This document shows, in pieces, positions 17,808-24,965 of a stretch of DNA of 64,000 nt. The notes under the pieces were generated by a model. That model searched no databases and was not told the DNA's origin. It saw only the letters and a program-made list of their open reading frames with translations. This stretch comes from Paractinoplanes toevensis (GTDB lineage: Bacteria; Actinomycetota; Actinomycetes; Mycobacteriales; Micromonosporaceae). The first letter of the stretch is position 1; every line of letters starts with the position of its first letter. The stretch is taken from contig NZ_BOQN01000071.1 in assembly GCF_018332695.1 (NCBI RefSeq), positions 19,117 to 83,116 on the forward strand, given 5' to 3'. The translations under genes and the position numbers were made by a program.

Positions 17808-18187
17808 CAGTGCCCCAGGGTGAAGACGCGCGGGGACAGCCGGTGTTCCGCGATGAACAATTCGATGACCTCGATCTGAGTGGGGGTGAACAGCGAGACG
17901 TCCACCGGCACGAATTGTGCCTTGTTCAGGTGCAGCAGGATCTGTTCCGAGAAACGCCGCCACTGTCGCTCGAAGCGGAACGCCGAGAACGGCCCCACCG
18001 CGTCGTAGGAGACGCCGAACTGGTCGAACCAGTCGGCCCGAGACCAACGCGGCGCTCGGGTCAGCCTGACCCCGAGCGCCGCTTCGATGCGTACAGCCGT
18101 TATCGCCTCGTTGTGGCGATATCGGCCGGTTGCCGTATCCATCCCGAGCGCGCGTATGCGATCCGTGTCCAAGAGCATGATCGTCAT
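17807..18187 (-). CDS. Stand-alone polymorphic-toxin C-terminal-like domain (CdiA-CT/REase-like)
   Basis: A 126-aa protein that resembles, from memory, C-terminal nuclease modules of contact-dependent and other polymorphic toxins: RHNEAITAVRIEAALGVRL, then RADWFDQFGVSYDAVGP, FERQWRRFSEQILLHLNKA, FVPVDVS and LSPRVFTLG. The acidic D(W)-Y-D and VPVDVS strand fit a restriction-endonuclease-like or tRNase fold. Unusually it has no secretion signal and no N-terminal delivery region. The start has GGAGG six bases before ATG. The overlapping downstream gene looks like its immunity protein. Confidence in the gene is high; the toxin assignment needs a profile search. Confidence 0.6.
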   Translation of the reverse strand: MTIMLLDTDRIRALGMDTATGRYRHNEAITAVRIEAALGVRLTRAPRWSRADWFDQFGVSYDAVGPFSAFRFERQWRRFSEQILLHLNKAQFVPVDVSLFTPTQIEVIELFIAEHRLSPRVFTLGH

Positions 18188-18205
18188 CCGCCACCTCCGG
18201 GTTGG

Positions 18206-19795
18206 TCAGCGCTTTACTCGCTCTGGTCGATGTGCTCCGGGCTCCCGCTGCTGCGGGATGGTGCGCGCCACGGTGGGCGGGATCGGGGTGACCACCACGG
18301 GCGATCCGCCCTGGCCGACACCCGCGTAGATGACCGGACGACTGCCGCGCAGCGCCGCGCCGTGGATCAGGCCGATGCCGGCCACCGCCACGAACGCGGC
18401 CGGCACCGACCACACCAGGGCGGAGTCGGCCGGCACCCCGAGCAGCGACGGGATGTTCCAGAAGGCCAGGTAGCCGAGGGTGCCGAGAGCCACCGTGGAC
18501 AGGATCGGGGCGACGAACCGGCCCCACGTGCCCTCGCCGTTCGGCACCCGGTTGAGGTGCAGCAGGGCGGCGAGCGCGGTGGCCAGCAGGACGACCAGGA
18601 TGCCGAGCCCGCCGATCACGCCGAGCCGGTGCGCGAGGATCGACGGCGTGCGCACCCCGGCCAGGTAGGCCGCGGCGAGCGCGATCGCGGTCACCGCCGA
18701 GAGGGTCAGCGCGGCTGTGCGCGGCACGTGGGTGCGGGGTGCGGTGCGGGCGAACGCCCGGGGCAGGGCGTGTTCCTTGCCCATCGCGTACAGATATCGG
18801 GACATCGGGTTGTGCAGCGCGAGCATCGCGGCGATCAGGCCGGCGAGCAGCACGATCCGGCCGGCGGTGACGGCCCACGGCGCCAGCCGGGCCGCGGCCA
18901 GGTCGAAGACCAGCTCACTGCCGCGGGCTCGGGCGAGGGCGGTGATCTCGCCGGGGCCGGCCCCGGCACTGAACGACCAGGAGACCCCACCCAGGAACAA
19001 GGCCAGGACCACCACCGATGCGTACGCGGCGTAGCCCGCCTCCCGCCGCGGGCGCATGGTCTCCTCGGCGTACGTGCCGGCGGTCTCGAACCCGATGAAG
19101 GCCAGCACGCCGACCGCGAGCAGCAGGCCCAGGGCGGGCCGGTCGACGGCGCTCGACGGCAGGATCGAGTCGGCGCTGAGCCGGCCGCCGGCCGGGTCGA
19201 GCAGGTTGGCGGTGGCGAACCCGGCGGCGACCGCGAGCTCGGCCAGCACGAGCAGGGCGAGCAGTCCACTGGCGATCTCGACCCGGACCGTGCTGAGCAC
19301 CGTGACCAGCAGCCAGCAGACCCCGGCCACCATCCACCAGGCGGCCTCGACGCCGAACCAGCTGTGCAGCAGAGGTGCCGCCGCGACCCCGGCGACGCCG
19401 TAGATCCCGAGCTGAACGGCCAGGTAGGAGGCGATCGCGAGCCAGGCGCCGGCCAGGCCGGCCGGGCGGCCCAGGCCTCGGGAGACGTAGGTGTACAGCG
19501 CACCGGCGTACGGCGCCCGGTGCACCATGGCCGCGTAGGCGCCGGCGAACAGGAGCAGGACGACCGCGATCGCGGCGAAGGTCAGTGGGATGAGAGGCCC
19601 GCCGCCTCGGGCGTAGGCGGCGGGCACGACGCTGGTCAACACGGCGAGCGGCGCAGTCGCGGCAAGCGCGAAGAACGTGACGGCGGCCGCGCCGATGCGG
19701 CTGGGGGCGAGGGTCGGCAAAACCTCGGGGGTTCCCACGGATCCATTGAGCCTGATCGGCCCCGAACTGACAACAGCCCGTGTTGTTTCACTCAC
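18206..19795 (-). CDS. APC-superfamily amino acid permease
   Basis: A 529-aa integral membrane protein with about twelve hydrophobic segments. The first helix region (AAVTFFALAATAPLAVL) and the FIGFETAGTYAEETMRPRRE segment are diagnostic of APC amino acid/polyamine permeases. The C-terminal 40 residues are a soluble tail rich in Pro and Arg. The GTG start has only a weak upstream ribosome site. It follows the dehydrogenase of the sugar operon by 36 bases on the same strand; whether it belongs to that operon is unclear, as a small CCCTGA/TCAGGG hairpin overlaps the dehydrogenase stop. Confidence 0.9.
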   Translation of the reverse strand: MSETTRAVVSSGPIRLNGSVGTPEVLPTLAPSRIGAAAVTFFALAATAPLAVLTSVVPAAYARGGGPLIPLTFAAIAVVLLLFAGAYAAMVHRAPYAGALYTYVSRGLGRPAGLAGAWLAIASYLAVQLGIYGVAGVAAAPLLHSWFGVEAAWWMVAGVCWLLVTVLSTVRVEIASGLLALLVLAELAVAAGFATANLLDPAGGRLSADSILPSSAVDRPALGLLLAVGVLAFIGFETAGTYAEETMRPRREAGYAAYASVVVLALFLGGVSWSFSAGAGPGEITALARARGSELVFDLAAARLAPWAVTAGRIVLLAGLIAAMLALHNPMSRYLYAMGKEHALPRAFARTAPRTHVPRTAALTLSAVTAIALAAAYLAGVRTPSILAHRLGVIGGLGILVVLLATALAALLHLNRVPNGEGTWGRFVAPILSTVALGTLGYLAFWNIPSLLGVPADSALVWSVPAAFVAVAGIGLIHGAALRGSRPVIYAGVGQGGSPVVVTPIPPTVARTIPQQREPGAHRPERVKR

Positions 19796-19831
19796 TTTCG
19801 GTCAGTAGGTTGGCACAGACCCGCCCTGACC

Positions 19832-20821
19832 TCAGGGTTCTATGAGAATTTTCCGACCGACGCCCGCGCGGAACTGTTCCAGAGCCGTGGAGTACGAGGT
19901 CAGCGGGAATCTATGAGAGACGAAGATCGATGGATCCAGCACCCCCGCGGCGAGCATCTGCCCGGCCCGGTCGAAGCTGTGCAGCACGGCCATCGAACCG
20001 GTGATGGTGATCTCCCGCCGATAGATCTCGTACGGTTCGATCGCCACCCGCGCGTCGTAACTCGCCACTCCGAACTGGAGGAACGTCCCGCCCCGGCCGA
20101 CCCGGGGCAACCCGTCCCGGATCGCCGCCTCCACGCCCGTACAGTCGATGACCACGTCGAATCCGCGGGGCGCGACCAACTCGTCGGCGGACGCGACGGC
20201 TGCGGAGCAGCCGAGCCGGGACGCCGTGGCCAGTCGTTCCGGGTTGAGATCGACCACCGAGACCGACTCGGCGCCCGCCCGTTTCGCGAGCTCGAGCATC
20301 ATCAGGCCCATCGTTCCGGAGCCGTAGATCAGGTAGGACGAGGCCATCTGCCGGGGCAGCACGTCGAAGCCGCGCAGCGCACACGAGAGCGGCTCGATCA
20401 GGGCGGCGTCCCGCGCGGCCAGGTGCGCCGGCAGGGCGAACAGGTTGGCCATCGGCGCGACCACGAACTCGGCCGCGCCGCCGGCCACCGTCACCCCGAT
20501 CGCGGCCCAGTTCTCGCACTGGTTACCGCGGGCGCGCTTGCAGTAGTAGCAGTACCCGCAGTACAGCGACGGGTCGACGGCCACCTGGTCGCCCACCCGG
20601 TAGCCGGTGACCGCCGACCCCACCGCGACGATCTCGCCGGCCATCTCGTGGCCGGGCACGATCGGGAACGACGGGGCGAACTCGCCGTCCATGATGTGCA
20701 GGTCGGTGCCGCAGATGCCGACCGCGGCCGGCTTGACCACCACGTCGGTCGGGCCGGGCGCCGGGTCCGGGATCTCCGAGATCTCCAGGATCCCGGGCGT
20801 GACGACGACGGCAGCCCTCAC
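19832..20821 (-). CDS. Zinc-dependent alcohol/polyol dehydrogenase
   Basis: A 329-aa medium-chain dehydrogenase. Catalytic zinc ligands are in VGICGTDLHIMDG and PGHEMAGE; the structural zinc site is a four-Cys cluster CGYCYYCKRARGNQC; the coenzyme fold shows GSGTMGLMMLELAK with VVDLNPERL, the Asp suggesting NAD(H). The GTG start forms GTGA with the permease stop, fixing the start. Last gene of a sugar/polyol ABC operon, it most likely oxidises the imported polyol (sorbitol, xylitol or similar) to a ketose. Confidence 0.93.
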   Translation of the reverse strand: MRAAVVVTPGILEISEIPDPAPGPTDVVVKPAAVGICGTDLHIMDGEFAPSFPIVPGHEMAGEIVAVGSAVTGYRVGDQVAVDPSLYCGYCYYCKRARGNQCENWAAIGVTVAGGAAEFVVAPMANLFALPAHLAARDAALIEPLSCALRGFDVLPRQMASSYLIYGSGTMGLMMLELAKRAGAESVSVVDLNPERLATASRLGCSAAVASADELVAPRGFDVVIDCTGVEAAIRDGLPRVGRGGTFLQFGVASYDARVAIEPYEIYRREITITGSMAVLHSFDRAGQMLAAGVLDPSIFVSHRFPLTSYSTALEQFRAGVGRKILIEP

Positions 20822-21633
20822 TTGACGGCTCCCATCGACAGGCCGCGGACCAGCTTGTTCTGCGCCAGCCATCCGGCGATGAGCACCGGCAGCGACACCA
20901 GCGTCGCGGCCGCGCACAGCCGGGCCAGGAAGAGCCCCTCGGACGAGATGAAACCGACCAGGAAGATCGGCGCGGTGCCGGCCGCGGTGGCGGTCAGGTT
21001 CACCGCCAGGAAAAACTCGTTCCAGGCGAAGATGAAGCAGATCAGCGCGGTGGCGGCGAGACCGGGCGAGACGATCGGCATGATGATTTTGCGGATCGAG
21101 GTGATCAGGCCGGCGCCGTCCACCTCGCCGGCTTCGAGGACCTCGCGCGGCACCTCCAGGAGGAAGGACCGCATCATCCAGACCGCGAGCGGCAGGTTCA
21201 TCGACGTGTAGAGGATGACCATGGTCCAGATGTTGTCGAGCATGCCGAGGTGCTTGGCCAGCAGATAGACCGGCAGCAGCGCGGCCACGGCCGGCATCAT
21301 CTTGGTGCTGATGAAGAAGAACAGCGTGTCGGTCCACTTCGCCACCGGGCGCAGCGAAAGGGCGTACGCCGCCGGGGTGGCCAGCAGGATGACCAGCAGG
21401 GTGGAGAAGATGCTGGCCATCAGCGAGTTCAGCAGGTACGGCGTGATGTTGCGGTCGAAGATCTGCGCGTACTGGTCGAGCGTGGGCGTGAAGGTCCAGC
21501 TCGGCGGGTTGCTGGCGGCGGCCTGCTCCTGCTTGAAGCTGGTGAGCACCATCCAGATGACCGGGAAGACGAAGATGATTCCGGCGATCCAGGCGACCGT
21601 GCCCCAGATCGTGTTGTGCAGCCTCGCCCTCAT
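20818..21633 (-). CDS. Carbohydrate ABC transporter permease (MalG-type)
   Basis: A 271-aa permease with six hydrophobic segments and the cytoplasmic EAA loop (VPREVLEAGEVDGAGL with IIMPIVSPGL) that docks the ATPase. The ATG at 21633 overlaps the previous permease stop as ATGA. It forms a heterodimeric channel with the MalF-type subunit encoded just upstream. The terminal AQNKLVRGLSMGAVK is the usual C-terminal signature of this class. Confidence 0.94.
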   Translation of the reverse strand: MRARLHNTIWGTVAWIAGIIFVFPVIWMVLTSFKQEQAAASNPPSWTFTPTLDQYAQIFDRNITPYLLNSLMASIFSTLLVILLATPAAYALSLRPVAKWTDTLFFFISTKMMPAVAALLPVYLLAKHLGMLDNIWTMVILYTSMNLPLAVWMMRSFLLEVPREVLEAGEVDGAGLITSIRKIIMPIVSPGLAATALICFIFAWNEFFLAVNLTATAAGTAPIFLVGFISSEGLFLARLCAAATLVSLPVLIAGWLAQNKLVRGLSMGAVK

Positions 21634-22559
21634 CGGTTGTCCTCCATCCGGAAGAGGCTGGAGATGACCCGCAACGCGAACGTCGCCACGATGATCGTCA
21701 GGATCACCACGACCACGCCGGCCGCCGATGCCTCGCCGTACTCGAACTTGCGGAACGTGGTCAGGTAGATCTCGTACGGCAGGTTGGTGGTCGCCGTGCC
21801 CGGACCGCCCTGGGTGATCGTGAAGATCGCGTCGAACGTGTTGACCAGGTAGATCGAACCGAGCAGCGCGCCGAGCTCCAGGTACTGCCGCAGGTGCGGG
21901 AGGGTCATCCGGCGGAAGATCTGCCAGGCGTTCGCGCCGTCCACGCGGGCCGCCTCGAGCACTTCGGTCGACTGCGACTGCAGGCCGGCCAGCAGGATCA
22001 GCATCATGAACGGCGTCCACTGCCAGACCAGCGTGGCGATCACGGCCGCCTTCGGGTACGACGAGATCCAGTCGGTCGACCCGCCGAAAATGCCGTTGAT
22101 CAGGCCGTACGCCGGGTTGAAGATCGCATGTTTCCAGAGCAGCGCGGCCGCCACCGGCATGATCAGGAACGGCGTGATCAGCAGGGTCCGCACGATCGAG
22201 CGGCCGATGAACTTCCGGTCCAGCAGCAGGGCCAGCATCAGCCCGAGGATGATCGAGAAGAGCACCGCCCCGGCCGTCAGCAGGACCGTGTTGAACAGCG
22301 CCGACCGCAGCCGGGTGTCGTTGAAAACGGTGATGTAGTTGTCCAGCCCGACGAACGGCTTGTCACCGGGGCGCAGCGCGTTCCAGCTCAGCGTGGACAG
22401 GTAGAGCGTGTAGAGGAACGGCACCTGCGTGACGACCAGCGCGAAGATCAGCGCAGGCAGCAGCGGTGCCCGGCGCACCCAGCGATCCTTGGCTCCGCCC
22501 TTGGTGGGCGGGACGGGCGCCTGGGTGCGCTCGTCCCGCCGGGCCACCATCGTGGTCAT
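21630..22559 (-). CDS. Carbohydrate ABC transporter permease (MalF-type)
   Basis: A 309-aa permease. After a basic N-terminus (RDERTQAPVPPTKGG) come six membrane segments; the EAA loop is LEAARVDGANAWQIFRRMTL. The ATG directly follows the TAG of the binding-protein gene, with no gap, and the end overlaps the next permease. Partner of the MalG-type subunit. Confidence 0.94.
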   Translation of the reverse strand: MTTMVARRDERTQAPVPPTKGGAKDRWVRRAPLLPALIFALVVTQVPFLYTLYLSTLSWNALRPGDKPFVGLDNYITVFNDTRLRSALFNTVLLTAGAVLFSIILGLMLALLLDRKFIGRSIVRTLLITPFLIMPVAAALLWKHAIFNPAYGLINGIFGGSTDWISSYPKAAVIATLVWQWTPFMMLILLAGLQSQSTEVLEAARVDGANAWQIFRRMTLPHLRQYLELGALLGSIYLVNTFDAIFTITQGGPGTATTNLPYEIYLTTFRKFEYGEASAAGVVVVILTIIVATFALRVISSLFRMEDNR

Positions 22560-23909
22560 CTACTTGTACTTCTTCGCCACATCTTCGGCCTGCTTCTGAC
22601 CGTCGGCGAGCGCCTTGTCGACCGTGTTGCTGCCGGCTATCGAAGCGCTCACCTCCTGCGACACCTTGGTGCCGAGGTCGGCGAACTCGGGGATGCCGAC
22701 GAACTGCACGCCCAGCGCGGGCCGGGGCTGCACGCCCGGGTTGGTCGGGTCGGCGTGCTCGATCGAGCCGAGCGTGATGTCGGCGAACGCGGCGGCCGAG
22801 GCCTTGTACTCCGGGATCGAGTAGGTCGAGGTGCGCTTACCCGAGGGCACCCGGGACCAGCCGAGCTTCTCGCCGACCAGCTTCTCGTAGTCCTTGCTGG
22901 TCGCCCACGAGATGAACTTCCAGGCGGCGTCGGCCTTCTTGGTGGTCTTCGGCATCGCCCACGCCCAGGTCCACAGCCAGCCCGAGTACTCGGTCTTGTT
23001 CACCGGCGCGTACGCGTAGCCGACCTTGCCCGCGACCTTGCTGGCGTTCTTGTCCTCCAGGGTGCCGGCGGCCGAGGTGGCGTCGTACCACATGGCGGCC
23101 TTGCCCTGGCCGAACGTGTTCAGGCACTCGGTGAAGCCGGCCTGCGGTGCGCCCGCCTCGCCGTGCTTCTTGACCAGGTCGACGTAGAAGTTGGTGGCCG
23201 CGGTGAACTCCGGGGAGTTGACCTTGGGCGTCCAGTCCTTCTCGAACCAGGTGCCGCCGTAGGTGTTGACCACGGTGGTGAGCGGCGCGAACAGCTCACC
23301 CCAGCCGGGCAGGCCGCGGAGGCAGATGCCGGCGACGCCCTTGCTCTTGTCGTCGAGCTTGGCCGCGAAGTCGGCGACCTGCGCCCAGGTCGGGTGCTCG
23401 GGCATGGTCAGGTTCTTGGCCGCGAAGAGTTCCTTGTTGTACATGAGGAACGACGACTCGCCGTAGAACGGTGCGGCGTACATCTTGCCGTCCTCGCCGG
23501 TCAGCGACTCGACCATCGGCTTGAGCAGGTCGCCGGAGTCGTACGCGGAGTCGGCCTGGGCCTGCGTCGACAGCTCGTGCAGCCAGTTGTTCTTGGCCCA
23601 GATCGGCACCTCGTACGCGCCGACGGTGGCCACGTCGTACTGTCCGCCCTGGTTTGCTACGTCCTGGGTGACTTTGTCGCGAAGCTCGTTCTCCGGGAGG
23701 ATCGTGAACTTCACGGTGATCCCGGTCTGCTTGGTGAAGTTGTCGGCGGTCAGCTTCTGGATGTCTTCCATCTGCGGGTTGCCGACCATCAGCGCGGTGA
23801 TGGTGGTGGCACCGGAGTCGCCGCTGTCGCCGCCGGTCGAGCCGGCGCCGGAGCAGCCGGCGGTCAGCAGCAACAGGCCGGCCGCCGCTATGGCAAGTTT
23901 TTTGGGCAT
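22560..23909 (-). CDS. Extracellular sugar/polyol-binding lipoprotein of an ABC importer
   Basis: A 449-aa type 1 solute-binding protein. The lipoprotein signal is MPKKLAIAAAGLLLLTAGC with lipobox LTAGC, followed by a Gly/Ser linker, so the mature protein is lipid-anchored outside the membrane. Motifs such as YGESSFLMYNKELF and KAAMWYDAT resemble the sorbitol/mannitol-binding (SmoE-type) group. It delivers the substrate to the two permeases that follow. A GGAGG ribosome site overlaps an inverted repeat in its leader. Confidence 0.93.
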   Translation of the reverse strand: MPKKLAIAAAGLLLLTAGCSGAGSTGGDSGDSGATTITALMVGNPQMEDIQKLTADNFTKQTGITVKFTILPENELRDKVTQDVANQGGQYDVATVGAYEVPIWAKNNWLHELSTQAQADSAYDSGDLLKPMVESLTGEDGKMYAAPFYGESSFLMYNKELFAAKNLTMPEHPTWAQVADFAAKLDDKSKGVAGICLRGLPGWGELFAPLTTVVNTYGGTWFEKDWTPKVNSPEFTAATNFYVDLVKKHGEAGAPQAGFTECLNTFGQGKAAMWYDATSAAGTLEDKNASKVAGKVGYAYAPVNKTEYSGWLWTWAWAMPKTTKKADAAWKFISWATSKDYEKLVGEKLGWSRVPSGKRTSTYSIPEYKASAAAFADITLGSIEHADPTNPGVQPRPALGVQFVGIPEFADLGTKVSQEVSASIAGSNTVDKALADGQKQAEDVAKKYK

Positions 23910-23919
23910 AGTGGAACCT

Positions 23920-23938
23920 CCGTTTTATTCGAAAACGG
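23920..23938. promoter_or_regulatory. Inverted repeat in the leader of the sugar-binding protein gene
   Basis: CCGTTTT (23920-23926) and AAAACGG (23932-23938) are perfect 7-bp arms around ATTCG. The repeat overlaps the ribosome site of the binding-protein gene and lies 22 bases from the deoR-type stop, so it may be the operator of that regulator or a translation-control hairpin. Confidence 0.55.
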
Positions 23939-23959
23939 CTTCGGGGTTTTCTGGCAAAA

Positions 23960-24721
23960 TCAGACGCGAATTACCTGCGGACCGAGCCGGGAATAGCGGT
24001 GGGCCTCGGAAACCGGCAGGGCGGTGTCGGTGATCAGTGACTCGAAATCAGAGATCTCGGCGAAACGGCAGAACGTGCGTACGCCGAATTTGGTGTGCAA
24101 GCCGGCGAAAATGCGCCGGCGGGAGGCCCGGACGGCATGTGCCTTGATGTCCGCGACGGCCGGGTCCGGGGTGGTGAGCCCCGCCTCCCGGGAGATGCCG
24201 TTCGCGCCGACGAAGGCCAGGTCGATGACGAACCCGGACAGCATCCCGGCCGCCCAGTGGTCGACGGTGGCCAGCGTGCGACCGCGGACCCTGCCCCCGA
24301 GCAGGAGAACCGTGGCCGGCGAGTTCGCGGCGAGCCAGGCCGCGGTGTTCAGGGAGGCGGTGACCACGGTGAGCGGCCGGTCGGTCGGGAGCGCCTCGGC
24401 GATCAGCTGCGGCGTGAAGCCCTCATCGATGAAGATGGTCTCGGCGTCGCCGATGAGGCCGGCCGCGGTGGCCGCGATCCGGCGTTTCTCCGGCACCCCG
24501 CGGGTGGTGCGGATCGCCAGATCGGTTTCGAATTTAGCGGTCTCCACCGGGTACGCACCGCCATGCGTACGACGGATCAGGCCGTTTTTTTCCAGCAGCC
24601 GCAGATCGCGGCGAATTGTTTCGGCCGAGACGTTCAGTTCGGCGGCGAGTTTGGCGACATTGACCTCGCCGTGTCGGCGGGCCAGCGCGACGATCTGATG
24701 CTGTCGCTCGTCCCCATTCAT
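23960..24721 (-). CDS. DeoR-family transcriptional regulator
   Basis: A protein of about 253 aa. The DeoR helix-turn-helix is unmistakable (VNVAKLAAELNVSAETIRRDLRLLEKNG, residues about 15-50, shown here only in part as AELNVSAETIRRDLR), followed by a DeoR sensor domain that folds like sugar-phosphate isomerases (FIDEGFT, VVTASLNTA, LLLGGRVRG, FVGANGIS). It should repress the sugar operon that follows and be relieved by a phosphorylated or free sugar. ATG at 24721 is preferred over GTG at 24727 because AGGGG lies six bases before it. Confidence 0.93.
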   Translation of the reverse strand: MNGDERQHQIVALARRHGEVNVAKLAAELNVSAETIRRDLRLLEKNGLIRRTHGGAYPVETAKFETDLAIRTTRGVPEKRRIAATAAGLIGDAETIFIDEGFTPQLIAEALPTDRPLTVVTASLNTAAWLAANSPATVLLLGGRVRGRTLATVDHWAAGMLSGFVIDLAFVGANGISREAGLTTPDPAVADIKAHAVRASRRRIFAGLHTKFGVRTFCRFAEISDFESLITDTALPVSEAHRYSRLGPQVIRV

Positions 24722-24794
24722 CCGCACCCCTCGACTCGATTAACCGTGGACTATTTGTAACACCGGAGAAACTTGTGGTCCGCATCACCACTCA

Positions 24795-24817
24795 GGCAAG
24801 TTAGTTGTTTACTTGCC
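24795..24817. promoter_or_regulatory. Inverted repeat in the deoR / GAF-GGDEF-EAL divergent gap
   Basis: GGCAAGT (24795-24801) and ACTTGCC (24811-24817) are perfect 7-bp arms around a 9-base AT-rich spacer, in the gap between two divergent genes. Placed as a possible operator for the DeoR-type regulator. Confidence 0.45.
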
Positions 24818-24860
24818 CGCTTGGCCATCATGAGTTCGCGGTACATTGCCCCCTCTGGGG

Positions 24861-24866
24861 TATAAA
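24861..24866 (+). promoter_or_regulatory. Candidate -10 element of the GAF-GGDEF-EAL gene
   Basis: TATAAA in an otherwise GC-rich setting. A start point near 24873 would leave the ATG at 24846 outside the transcript and supports translation from 24966. No good -35 match is seen at 17 bases. Confidence 0.45.
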
Positions 24867-24965
24867 TCCGGCAAATCATCTGACCGTTTGTTCCAGAAGC
24901 GTGACCGGTTCCTGCCCGAGGTGTGCAACCCGGGCTTTCCTCAAGTGCCACAGGTCCCGGCCGAC

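Noticed and set aside
19770..19785. ACAACA/TGTTGT inverted repeat near the permease start
   Set aside because: It lies inside the first codons of the permease and arms are only 6 bp; more likely chance.
17810..21211. An open frame of 1133 codons on the plus strand
   Set aside because: It lies opposite well-supported permease, dehydrogenase and toxin-like genes, its product is low-complexity (His, Arg, Gly, Gln), and it is a by-product of high GC.
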